A stretch of 14,673 bases of DNA from CBFGRV01 sp965651265 (GCA_965651265.1 CBFGRV010000069.1:1-14673), one strand, 5' to 3'; shown: positions 7,108 through 14,540, counted from the first letter of the stretch. Numbers and translations: made by a program. The notes: generated by a model not told the origin, from the sequence alone.

Positions 7108-9513
7108 ATGATAAGGAGTCTACGACGCCTTCGGATTTACAGTCTGCTGCTGGCCCTTGGGCTGGTTGGCACTTCGGCCAGCACGGCGCAGGAGCGTGCG
7201 CCTGTCGTCGACCGTCCCCGGCAGGAGGGCGCCAATAAGAACGATTTCTTCGTCTTCTCGACGTGGTACGTGGGCGGCAAACCGCGTGCGCCGATGGTGT
7301 CCGACGTCACGCCTGCCTCGCGCGAGACCTGGCGCGCCGACCTGCAGCAGATCAGGGATCTCGGGTTCAACACGGTCCGCACGTGGGTTGAGTGGGGCCG
7401 CGGTGAGCCGGAGGAAGGCGTGTACGACCTCGATAACCTGCGCCTCCTGCTGGAGCTGGCCGAGGAGGTCGGGCTGAAGGTCTTCATCCAGATGTACGTG
7501 GATTCGGCGCCGGACTGGGTCGGAGAACGGTATCCGCACACGCGGTTCGTATCGCAGAGCGGACACGTGATCGAGCCGCAATCGGCGCCGGGCTATTGCA
7601 CGGACAATCCCGAGATCGCGGCCCTCGTCGAAGGCTTCTACACGGAGGTGGCGCGCGTCGCCTCGCAGTACGACTCGTTCTACGGCTGGGACCTCTGGAG
7701 CGAACCTCACGTCATCAACTGGGCCCTGATCGATTATTTGGATGATCCGCAGTTCTGCTACTGCGAGGCCACGCAGGAGCGATTTCGGGAGTGGCTGCGC
7801 GCCAAGTACGGCTCGCTCGAGCGCCTGAACGAGGTCTGGTACCGCGGCTTCGAGAGCTGGTCCGAAGTGCAGCCGCCGCGCTTCGCCACCATCCTCACGT
7901 ATGTGGACTACGTCGACTGGAAGACCTTCATCCGCGACCGCCTGGCCGACGACCTGTCGCGGCGCGATGCGGCCGTGCGGGCCGGGGGCTCGGACCACGT
8001 CACGACCTCCCACGCCGCGGTTTCCGCCATCACGCAAAGCCCGCGAGGCGGCGCCGGCTCGCCCGACGACTTCTATATGGCCGACCAGGTCGACTATTAC
8101 GGCACCTCCATCTACCCTAAACACAACCGCCCTACCACGCACTGGCCGTACTGGCGCGTGATGTCCATGATGGAGTTTCAGCGCGGCGTCAATATCCACA
8201 ACGGAGGCTGGTACGTGGGCGAGCTGCAGGCGGGCGGTGGAACGATCGGCCTGTGGCTGAGCGAACCCGTCACGCCGGAGGACCATCGGCTCTGGGCGTG
8301 GTCCGCCGTGGCCTACGGCGCGAAGGGCATCAACGTGTACGCCTACTACCCGATGTCGTCGGGGTACGAATCAGGCGGATACGGGCTCGTGAATCTGGAT
8401 GGAACGCTGACCGAGCGCGCCATCCACATGGGCGAGATCGCCGGTACGGTGGATGCGAACCAGGATTTGCTGCTTCCATCGCGCACCGTGCCGGCGCAGA
8501 TCGGGATCGTGTTCAACCGCCTCACGCAGCTCGTCGGCGGGCAGCGCGGCGGCGGCGACAACTACCACGATCATCTGGTCGGATATTACCGTGCCTTCGC
8601 CGAGAGCAACATCCCCGTCGAATTCGTGCACCGGAAGGACGTGGAGGCGGGTGCGCTGGAGAACTATCGACTGCTGATCGTCCCGTACCCGCTCATGATG
8701 ACACAGGAAATGGCGGACGGGCTACGGCGCTTCGTCGAGGGTGGCGGCCGCGTCGTAGCCGAGGCGCGCCTCGCTTGGAACGACGAGCGCGGCTACTCCT
8801 CGGAGATCCTGCCCGGCCTCGGCCTGCACGAAGTCTTCGGCGTACGCGAGCAGGATGCCTGGATGGTCGACAAGGCGGAGATGGTCGTGCAGGATGTCTC
8901 GCATCCGGCGTTGGCAGACCTGTCCGAGGGGGATGTGCTCACCGGTCTGATGTTCGCCAACACGGTCCAGCCGCTATCCGATGAGGCGAGGGTTCTCGCG
9001 ACGATCAATGGCGAGCCGGCCATCGTGAGCTCGCGATTCGGCGCCGGTGAGACGCTCTTCGTGGGCTCGTTCGTCGGCGCGGCCACGCACCAGCGCGAGA
9101 TGACGGCAGCTGCGCAGATCGAGCAGGCCGACGAGAAGGCCACCATCAACACGGGCGGGCCGAGCACTGGCGCGTTCGAGCTTCCGGAGGTGAACGCGCG
9201 GTTCATTCGCGCCCTCGCCGATTGGGCCGGCGTGGAGCGGCCCGTGTCGACGTCGCTGGATGGCGCGACGAACCCGCCGCTCATCGCGCGCCTGCACGAG
9301 GCCGGAGACCGGCAGGTGCTCTTCCTGATCAACTACAACGTGGCGCCCGCCGAGGCCGCCGTCGAGGTGCGCGTGCCGCAGGACGGCCGCTATGCGCTGC
9401 GCGAGATCATCAGCGAGGAATCCATCCAGGCAACGGCATCCGGAGGCGTCCTGCAACTCGACGCCGATCTCGAGGGACGGGGCGTCCAGGTCTGGGAGCT
9501 CCGGCCCGAGTAA
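7108..9513 (+). CDS. Secreted GH42-type beta-galactosidase-like glycoside hydrolase
   Basis: The 801-residue enzyme begins with a Sec signal peptide (basic MIRSLRRLR, hydrophobic core, cleavage probably after ASTA near residue 27), so it acts outside the cytoplasm. The TIM barrel spans about 45-450. It opens with GFNTVRTWVEWGRGEPEEG, has the likely acid/base Glu199 in GWDLWSEPH and the likely nucleophile Glu372 in WYVGELQAG. Residues 226-245 (FREWLRAKYGSLERLNEVWY) are a GH42 hallmark. A middle Rossmann-like domain (about 465-700, GH42 trimerisation type) and a small C-terminal beta domain (about 725-801) complete the family architecture. Oddities: Ser precedes Glu199 where clan A usually has Asn, and the family Cys cluster is partial (Cys164, Cys217, Cys219; the CxCxxC third Cys is Thr). 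Substrate is therefore uncertain. It stands alone, converging with the FRG gene. Confidence 0.88.
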   Translation: MIRSLRRLRIYSLLLALGLVGTSASTAQERAPVVDRPRQEGANKNDFFVFSTWYVGGKPRAPMVSDVTPASRETWRADLQQIRDLGFNTVRTWVEWGRGEPEEGVYDLDNLRLLLELAEEVGLKVFIQMYVDSAPDWVGERYPHTRFVSQSGHVIEPQSAPGYCTDNPEIAALVEGFYTEVARVASQYDSFYGWDLWSEPHVINWALIDYLDDPQFCYCEATQERFREWLRAKYGSLERLNEVWYRGFESWSEVQPPRFATILTYVDYVDWKTFIRDRLADDLSRRDAAVRAGGSDHVTTSHAAVSAITQSPRGGAGSPDDFYMADQVDYYGTSIYPKHNRPTTHWPYWRVMSMMEFQRGVNIHNGGWYVGELQAGGGTIGLWLSEPVTPEDHRLWAWSAVAYGAKGINVYAYYPMSSGYESGGYGLVNLDGTLTERAIHMGEIAGTVDANQDLLLPSRTVPAQIGIVFNRLTQLVGGQRGGGDNYHDHLVGYYRAFAESNIPVEFVHRKDVEAGALENYRLLIVPYPLMMTQEMADGLRRFVEGGGRVVAEARLAWNDERGYSSEILPGLGLHEVFGVREQDAWMVDKAEMVVQDVSHPALADLSEGDVLTGLMFANTVQPLSDEARVLATINGEPAIVSSRFGAGETLFVGSFVGAATHQREMTAAAQIEQADEKATINTGGPSTGAFELPEVNARFIRALADWAGVERPVSTSLDGATNPPLIARLHEAGDRQVLFLINYNVAPAEAAVEVRVPQDGRYALREIISEESIQATASGGVLQLDADLEGRGVQVWELRPE

Positions 9514-9520
9514 AACGGCA

Positions 9521-10318
9521 TCAAGCGTAGTACCGCCGTATCGATTCGGCCACGCCGTCCAGATCCGGGAACAGGTAGCGCTCCTCGACGCCCGCCAGGT
9601 CGAGCTGGTCGCGCATGTGTGCCGTAGCCTCGGCCGGGATGATGAACTTCGTGAGTGCGTCGATTAATCCTTCATCGGCCAGGAAGCGTTCGTAGGCTCG
9701 CGACGTGTCCGTGCTGATGGTGAAGGTCGCCGCCTGCGCGACGATGCGCTCATTGAGCGACGGCGGCTCGATCAGGACGGAGAACGCCGACCCCTCGTGC
9801 CGAAACAGATCCCACGGCGTGAAATCCTCTTTCTCGCCGAACAGCTTGAGCCCGGCGATATCCTCGATGCGCAGCGCCAGCGGTTCGATGCCATACGCCT
9901 GATGCACGCGCTGCCACTCGAGGCGCCAGATGGCGCAGGCCTTTCCGGGTACTGCACCGGTCGTGGCAAAATGCGCGGCCACGAGCGGAGAGTACGACCA
10001 ATCGAGCAGCCGCGTGGGCACCCCGTGATGCTGTGCGATCACGAGCAGCTCCCAATCGTTCACCGGCGCCTGATCGAGATACGGCCTCGAATAGCGGGCG
10101 AAATTCCGCAAGATGTGCGCCTCGAGCCGGCGCTTCGTGTGCGGTGGATCCGTGCCCCCGAGCCGGTCCAGCGACGTGAGTAGTGCGTGATCCGCCCTAA
10201 TCGAGCCATGGTACACGCCGAAATCCCGTCGCCGGCCTGTCACCGGGTCCGGCTCCGCCGGTGTGACGGCATCGATGAGCTCTCCGAGGCTGGTTATGAC
10301 GCGCTCCTGGATCTCCAT
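9521..10318 (-). CDS. FRG domain-containing protein
   Basis: The 265-residue soluble protein carries an FRG domain over roughly 30-230. YHG at 36-38 occupies the eponymous F/Y-R-G position, but with His for Arg. The diagnostic block follows: WELLVIAQHHGVPTRLLDW (89-107) and SPLVAAHFA (110-118). FRG domains are found in standalone proteins and in toxin or defence-linked genes; their activity is not generally settled. The frame is open upstream to a GTG at 10417, but the start at ATG 10318 (MEIQERVITSLGELIDAV) fits the usual family N-terminus, and a possible promoter (10361-10368) lies between the two. The start is embedded in an ATGG repeat and has no SD. The 3' end lies 7 bp from the end of the GH42 gene on the opposite strand, so the two transcripts must overlap. 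No antitoxin-like neighbour is seen. Confidence 0.85.
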   Translation of the reverse strand: MEIQERVITSLGELIDAVTPAEPDPVTGRRRDFGVYHGSIRADHALLTSLDRLGGTDPPHTKRRLEAHILRNFARYSRPYLDQAPVNDWELLVIAQHHGVPTRLLDWSYSPLVAAHFATTGAVPGKACAIWRLEWQRVHQAYGIEPLALRIEDIAGLKLFGEKEDFTPWDLFRHEGSAFSVLIEPPSLNERIVAQAATFTISTDTSRAYERFLADEGLIDALTKFIIPAEATAHMRDQLDLAGVEERYLFPDLDGVAESIRRYYA

Positions 10319-10326
10319 CCATCCAT
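10315..10326 (-). repeat. Tetranucleotide repeat (ATGG)x3 at the FRG gene start
   Basis: On the minus strand three consecutive ATGG units give ATGs at 10326, 10322 and 10318, each in a different frame. Only the last is in frame with the FRG protein. Three units is short for a contingency repeat, but the placement exactly on the start codon is notable. Confidence 0.6.
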
Positions 10327-10360
10327 CAATTGGCCTGAACCCATTCGTCGAAAGGATTAC

Positions 10361-10368
10361 CAATATAC
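10361..10368 (-). promoter_or_regulatory. Possible -10/-7 element for the FRG gene
   Basis: GTATATTG on the minus strand sits in an AT-rich patch about 43 bases before the ATG at 10318. TTGCCA lies upstream at 10388-10393 with a long 20-base spacer to TATATT. The same octamer occurs before the 13683 gene. The remaining spacer 10369-10537 must also hold the promoter of the plus-strand lipoprotein gene, which I cannot locate. Confidence 0.3.
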
Positions 10369-10537
10369 CTCGACCCCGGCCCAGGATTGGCAATTTGTAT
10401 GTATCGTTCGCCTGCACGAGCGGGCCATGCCTTCGTCAAACGGCGCGAACATTCTATCCACGTAATCCGTCCAATTTGCGCGCTTCGACGGCGCCTTGCT
10501 CCCCCTCCCCGGAGTTGTCCGCTTGTACACCCCCGCG

Positions 10538-11446
10538 ATGATCGTGACTCATCTCGCATCGGCACGGCCGATGGTCGGATTGTTGATGATGGTCGGATTC
10601 CTGGTGGGAGGATGTAGGGGCGAGACAGAAGTCCCGGCGTCCGATCGTACGATTAGCGAGGTGGCACCGCCCGAGGAGATGGATTGTTTGGATGGCGACG
10701 CGTTCGTCGCGAACGGCGCCCTTCCGGTTGAATCCGATGCGTCCGACGGGGGGCCGCGGCGCATCGACACGATCGGATGGGCGTCGCACGATGGATGCGA
10801 GCGTCTGGTCATCGACATCTCGGGCGCCGATGCGCCCACCGGTGAGGCGCCTCAGAGATCCGCTTCTATGCCGGCTACTCCGGGCGCGGTCCGCGCCGAG
10901 CTTCTGCGTGATCTGGGCATCCTGCGGATCGAGCTTCCGGATGCCGTATCCGTGGACACGGCCGCCACCGAGGAATTCTTCGAAGGCCCCCTGGCTCGGA
11001 GCGCCTACTCGGTGATCGCGACCGATGGTCAAGGGTTCTTCATCGACGTGCACCTCGGCAGTGCCGCTGAGGCCCGCGTCACCACCCTTGCTCGTCCCGC
11101 ACGCATCGTGGCCGACCTGCGGCCCGGCGGCGACCCCGTGCCTCCCCCCGCGGTAGCGTCCCGGCGTGTCGTCGTCATCCAGCCTCGAGGCGCCGAGGCA
11201 ACGTATCCTTTCGAATTGATGGGATATGCGCGGACCTTCGAGGGAAACGTCGTCGCGCGCATCGAGCAGGAAGGCCGCCAGGTCGTCGAGAGGTTCACCA
11301 CGTCCACCGGCTGGCTCGAAGCCTGGGGGTTCTATTCGATCACGTTCCAGGATGGCCCGGCCGGACCCGTCGAGCTGCACGTCGGAGAGTACTCCGCCCG
11401 TGATGGGACCTGGGAAGGCGCATCCCTGCAGCTCATCGTCCAGTAG
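10538..11446 (+). CDS. Lipoprotein with AMIN-like and Gmad2 (immunoglobulin-like) domains
   Basis: The 302-residue product starts with a type II signal peptide: MVGLLMMVGFLVGGC places the lipobox LVGGC at 22-26, giving an acylated Cys26 and an envelope location. Residues about 75-196 form a beta-rich segment (CERLVIDISG ... LGILRIELPDAV ... ARPARIVADLRPGG) resembling AMIN-like domains. Residues 211-302 (VVVIQPRGAEATYPFELMGYARTFEGNVVARI ... YSARDGTWEG) match the Gmad2 bacterial immunoglobulin-like fold. This pairing is known in spore- and envelope-associated lipoproteins, and both domains are usually thought to bind cell-wall glycan or partner proteins. ATG at 10538 is chosen because it gives a compact signal peptide; the frame extends to a TTG at 10496 and a later ATG lies at 10571. 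No SD is visible. It is probably co-transcribed with the stress-protein gene starting 24 bp downstream. Confidence 0.75.
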   Translation: MIVTHLASARPMVGLLMMVGFLVGGCRGETEVPASDRTISEVAPPEEMDCLDGDAFVANGALPVESDASDGGPRRIDTIGWASHDGCERLVIDISGADAPTGEAPQRSASMPATPGAVRAELLRDLGILRIELPDAVSVDTAATEEFFEGPLARSAYSVIATDGQGFFIDVHLGSAAEARVTTLARPARIVADLRPGGDPVPPPAVASRRVVVIQPRGAEATYPFELMGYARTFEGNVVARIEQEGRQVVERFTTSTGWLEAWGFYSITFQDGPAGPVELHVGEYSARDGTWEGASLQLIVQ

Positions 11447-11467
11447 TATCGTCCCAGTAGTATCGTC
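11440..11467 (+). repeat. Perfect 14-bp tandem duplication across the lipoprotein stop codon
   Basis: CCAGTAGTATCGTC occurs at 11440-11453 and again, immediately adjacent, at 11454-11467. The first copy contains the lipoprotein TAG stop (11444-11446), and the ATG of the next gene follows 3 bases after the second copy. It looks like a slippage duplication that lengthened the intergenic gap from 10 to 24 bp. Confidence 0.9.
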
Positions 11468-11470
11468 TAA

Positions 11471-12346
11471 ATGAGTCAAAATCCCGTGGACACCTTCAAT
11501 GTTCTGATCGCCGTAGCTCTTGCATCAACCGGACCTCGCCTTCTCCGCATCGCCCGGATGCTCTCTCCGCAAGCCCTCCAACGCGTCACGGCACTCCACT
11601 GTCGTACGGCGACCAGCGCATCCGCCGATCCCCTCACCAGTGGGACCAATCCGCTGAGTCCTCTCCTTCAGGATGGTGCGCCCATTTTCGGGCTGGACGT
11701 CGCCACCGACGACATTGCCGGCACGATCCTGTCGACGGCCGAGGATTCGGCCTCAGACCTCATCCTGCTGGGTTGGCATCGGCCCATGGTTCACGATAAT
11801 AGCGGTCCCAGCCCGGTGCACGACGTCATCGAACGCGCACGGTGCGATGTCGCGATGCTGCTGTCGCGTCAGGTCAGTCCCGTCACGCGCGTGCTCGTCC
11901 CCTTCCACGGAGGCCGGCATGACCGCCGCGCCCTCGTTCTTGCCGCGCGGATGCAGCGCCACGCGGACGTCCACGTGACGGTTCTGCACGTGGTCGACCC
12001 CACACGACCGGAGGCGGCGGGGGGCACGGGATGGTCCGATCTTGTCGAGGACCTCTCCGATGGACGCGTTCGGCTCAAGGTCGTCGAGAGCAGTGATCCC
12101 GTCGACGCCGCCATTCGCGAGGCCTGGGCGGGGTACGATCTGATTGTGGCCGGGGCGTCCGAAGTCTGGGGAATCGACGGGGGGATCTTTTCGGAGCGCC
12201 TGCAGCGACTCGCCTTCGCGACGCCCGCCTCGATGCTCGTGGTGCGGGCTGGATCGGCTCCTGAACGCGAGCCCTCAGGCGTGACGGCGATCGACGATGC
12301 CCATCATCCCAACGAATCTATTCCGTCCGAGGAGCTTGGAGCGTAG
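11471..12346 (+). CDS. Tandem universal stress protein (UspA-type) domain protein
   Basis: The 291-residue cytoplasmic protein has two Usp-like domains. The first is about 9-133 (FNVLIAVALASTGPRLLRIA ... SDLILLGWHRP ... GPSPVHDVIERARCDVAML) and the second about 139-259 (TRVLVPFHGGRHDRRALVLAAR ... YDLIVAGAS ... TPASMLVVRA). The second has a phosphate-loop-like GASEVWGIDGGIFSERLQ at 228-245. Both halves resemble the C-terminal cytosolic region of Usp-bearing CPA2 cation/proton antiporters more than free UspA, but no transporter domain precedes this copy. The N-terminus starts cleanly at ATG 11471 after a stop in frame at 11468-11470 (TAA). ATP binding cannot be confirmed from the loops. It is probably co-transcribed with the lipoprotein gene 24 bp upstream and converges with the GH18 gene across 50 bp. 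Confidence 0.8.
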   Translation: MSQNPVDTFNVLIAVALASTGPRLLRIARMLSPQALQRVTALHCRTATSASADPLTSGTNPLSPLLQDGAPIFGLDVATDDIAGTILSTAEDSASDLILLGWHRPMVHDNSGPSPVHDVIERARCDVAMLLSRQVSPVTRVLVPFHGGRHDRRALVLAARMQRHADVHVTVLHVVDPTRPEAAGGTGWSDLVEDLSDGRVRLKVVESSDPVDAAIREAWAGYDLIVAGASEVWGIDGGIFSERLQRLAFATPASMLVVRAGSAPEREPSGVTAIDDAHHPNESIPSEELGA

Positions 12347-12396
12347 CACCGGGAGCTACTTCGGTCACCTGCGCGCCTCTGCACGGACCGGAATCC

Positions 12397-13542
12397 TCAG
12401 GGCGCCGACAAGTACGAATGCAACACGCGCAGCAGCCGCGCCTCCGGATCGTGATCGTACGACCAGAACATCACCCCTCCTAGGTCCCGCTCTCGCACGA
12501 ACAGCGCCTTGAACTGCACAGAAGCCTCGTCATCGTAGGTGATGACGCGCCCAGAATCAGGCTGCACGAGATAGGGCGCGTGCGCCTCGGCATCCCAGCG
12601 CCGGATGTAGCCGTTGCGGCCGATGTAATCCCGTGTCAGCGCAGCGAACGAATGCGCGCCGGACTCGCCGGAGTAGGGGCTGCACAGATCCGGAGTCTCC
12701 ACACCCGACCACGAACGGCCATAGAATGCGGCCCCGATCACAATCTTCTCGGCCGGCACGCCCTCTTCGAGGTAGCGATCCACGGCCGATGCCGTCGAGA
12801 TGCCCCCACATCGAGACGGGTACAGGTTGGTGTGATGGGCCGTCTGATCCGTCCATGGGCCCGCGAAGTCGTACGTCATCAAATTGACGAAATCGACGAT
12901 CTCCGCAACCCGCGCCATCTCCGTGTTGCTCAGGTAGCCCTCTCCCGCTCCCGCCGCGATGGTGATGAGGTAGGGCTCGACCCGCCCGGTCCGCTCCGCG
13001 AGATCGTCGAGATGCTCCCGCAACGCGGCGAGCAGCAGCGTGAAGTTCTGCTTGTCCTCCGGGCGATGCACGTTGCCCGCGCCCTCCATGCCCGGGTACT
13101 CCCAGTCCAGGTCGATGCCGTCGAGGTCGTGCTCCTGCACGAGGCGCACCGCGCTGCGGGCGAACCGCTCGCGCGAGGAATCCGAGAGCGCCGCATCCGA
13201 AAATCCGCCAGACCACGACCATCCTCCTACCGACAGCAGAATCTTCAGATTGGGGTTGATCGATCTGAGCGACGTCAGCGCCCGCAGGTGCGTTGCATCG
13301 TCGGCTCGCCGTAGCACGAGCTCAGCATCCTGTACATCCGCAAAGGCATAGTTGATGTGCGTGAGGCGCCGGGCATCGATGGAGGCAAGCTCGAATCTGC
13401 CCGAGGGCCGAACGTAGGCCGTGATCGTGTAGGCCGGTGCGGGAACGTATGCTTCAGCAAGATCGGCGGCGGATCGAGGGGTGCTGCAAGAGGTGACCAG
13501 GACGGCCGCTGCAACGACTCCGAGCCGTAGACCTTTGATCAT
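12397..13542 (-). CDS. GH18 chitinase-like lipoprotein
   Basis: The 381-residue product has a lipoprotein signal (LVTSC, acylated Cys19), so it is tethered in the envelope. The GH18 TIM barrel fills about 38-378. Its features are THINYAFADV (61-70), SVGGW (104-108), the catalytic DGIDLDWE (141-148: Asp144, Asp146 and acid Glu148 all kept), MTYDF (222-226, substrate-positioning Tyr), GAAFYGRSW (270-278) and a terminal barrel Trp in GVMFWSYDHD (Trp360). The alpha+beta insertion typical of processive chitinases is present in outline (about 280-335, with Cys245/Cys287). All key residues are intact, so hydrolysis of beta-1,4-GlcNAc chains by a substrate-assisted mechanism is expected. The exact substrate, chitin or peptidoglycan-like glycan, is open. 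No accessory carbohydrate-binding domain is seen. The start is ATG 13542, with no SD. Confidence 0.93.
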   Translation of the reverse strand: MIKGLRLGVVAAAVLVTSCSTPRSAADLAEAYVPAPAYTITAYVRPSGRFELASIDARRLTHINYAFADVQDAELVLRRADDATHLRALTSLRSINPNLKILLSVGGWSWSGGFSDAALSDSSRERFARSAVRLVQEHDLDGIDLDWEYPGMEGAGNVHRPEDKQNFTLLLAALREHLDDLAERTGRVEPYLITIAAGAGEGYLSNTEMARVAEIVDFVNLMTYDFAGPWTDQTAHHTNLYPSRCGGISTASAVDRYLEEGVPAEKIVIGAAFYGRSWSGVETPDLCSPYSGESGAHSFAALTRDYIGRNGYIRRWDAEAHAPYLVQPDSGRVITYDDEASVQFKALFVRERDLGGVMFWSYDHDPEARLLRVLHSYLSAP

Positions 13543-13682
13543 GTGGGATGTGTCGGGTTGAGAGATCGGTTATGGCTGGATGGTGCTCATACCTCCCCGA
13601 TGCCCGCAAGTTTATGACTCGAGATTACTGCGAGGGTGTAGAGCGGCTCGTATATTGAGCGAAACGAGGTCTGGATATACCC
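13543..13682. promoter_or_regulatory. Divergent intergenic region between the GH18 and 13683 genes
   Basis: This 140-bp spacer is AT-richer in its right part. On the plus strand GTATATTG (13650-13657) lies 26 bases before ATG 13683 and may be the -10/-7 element of that gene; the same octamer precedes the FRG gene. On the minus strand TAAACTTG (about 13610-13617) is one mismatch from TAnnTTTG and could serve the GH18 gene. Neither has a clear upstream partner box. Confidence 0.35.
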
Positions 13683-14540
13683 ATGCGTACGGCAGTTCTG
13701 GCTTACGGTCTCGCGGTCCTTCTTCCTCTCGGCTACCCTGGATTCGCCGTGGCTCAGTCGCTCTCCGGCACCTTCACCGGCGTCATCGCCGAGACGCCAT
13801 CGACTCTCATGCTGGAGCAGGCAGGCGACGCATTGACGGGGCAGCTCGATTCCGGCGGTTACGTCTACCATCTCGAAGGGACCGTCGAGGACGCATCCGC
13901 CGGCGGGATGCTCACCGACATCCAGACCGGCGCCATCCTGCCGTTTGATCTAGAAGAACGAACAGGCTTCGTGACGCTTGCTGTGCTTTCGTCCGACCCC
14001 TATGGGCAGCTGCAGCGCGTGGAATTCAGGTTCGAACGGGATGATGCCCGCTCGCCCGTGCCCCCAGTGGAACCGGCCGCGCCATCGATGGCGGGTGCAC
14101 CATCGACGGCGCAACCGCCTGCGGCCGCTCAGCCGCCATCCGGCGCCCCATCGACATCCCCACAGGCTGCCATGAGGCCCGAGACAGAGCAATTCGAGCG
14201 GGATCCGGCACTCGTGGGTGCCTGGAGCTATTCGGACACCTACATCAGCGGCGATTTCTCCGCCACCACGCGCCTCTTCATGCAGGTGAATGCGGACGGG
14301 AGTTACGCCTACGGCAGCGGCGGCGTGTCGGCGGGCATGGACAATAATCTCGGCTCCGTCTACGGCAATAGCGGAAGCGGCGACGTGACCCGAGGCGAAT
14401 GGCGCACCGAAGGCGGCATCGTCTACATCCGCGAGCCCGGCGCGCCCGGATGGACCCCGTATGCGCGCTATTACGTGGAAGGTGCGTCCATGATGTTCAC
14501 CTTCGCGAACGGCGAGCGCCAGGTCTGGCACAGGAGGTAG
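13683..14540 (+). CDS. Secreted two-domain protein of unknown function with Pro/Ala linker
   Basis: The 285-residue product carries a Sec signal peptide with a probable AVA|Q cleavage at residue 24/25. Residues 27-120 form a beta-rich domain (LSGTFTGVIAETPSTLMLEQ ... GQLDSGGYVYHLEGTVEDAS), which resembles domains of repeated strand pairs seen in secreted stress proteins but is not one I can name. A low-complexity linker (124-166) rich in Pro, Ala and Ser contains three APSM/APST units. The C-terminal domain (about 175-285) starts LVGAWSYSDTYISGDFSATTRLF and has NADGSYAYGSGG and GEWRTEGGIVYIREPG, like the lipocalin-type 'LxGxW ... F..DG.y' pattern of small secreted beta-barrels. No catalytic motif is evident. 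It diverges from the GH18 gene, so shared regulation is possible. Confidence 0.7.
   Translation: MRTAVLAYGLAVLLPLGYPGFAVAQSLSGTFTGVIAETPSTLMLEQAGDALTGQLDSGGYVYHLEGTVEDASAGGMLTDIQTGAILPFDLEERTGFVTLAVLSSDPYGQLQRVEFRFERDDARSPVPPVEPAAPSMAGAPSTAQPPAAAQPPSGAPSTSPQAAMRPETEQFERDPALVGAWSYSDTYISGDFSATTRLFMQVNADGSYAYGSGGVSAGMDNNLGSVYGNSGSGDVTRGEWRTEGGIVYIREPGAPGWTPYARYYVEGASMMFTFANGERQVWHRR
14080..14093. repeat. Perfect 14-bp palindrome inside the linker-coding DNA
   Basis: CGCCATCGATGGCG is self-complementary over 14 bases. Related CCATCGA copies occur just downstream (about 14100 and 14148) and encode repeated APS(M/T) units of the protein linker, so coding repetition explains at least part of it. 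Confidence 0.6.

Noticed and set aside
7120..8286. Minus-strand open frame (388 codons) opposite the GH42 gene
   Set aside because: It shadows the GH42 barrel including both catalytic Glu regions and has an Arg/Val/Asp-skewed composition without domains.
9521..10541. Toxin-antitoxin pair around the FRG gene
   Set aside because: No small convincing antitoxin-like frame lies upstream or downstream; the short frames in 10319-10541 lack motifs and overlap the promoter-like region.
10454..11479. Minus-strand open frame (341 codons) opposite the Gmad2 lipoprotein
   Set aside because: The plus-strand product has a lipobox and recognisable domains, while the minus one is Asp/Gly/Arg-rich with none.
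12343..12359. Possible terminator hairpin after the Usp gene
   Set aside because: The GTAGC/GCTAC stem is 5 bp, begins inside the stop codon and is followed by only TT; too weak to call.
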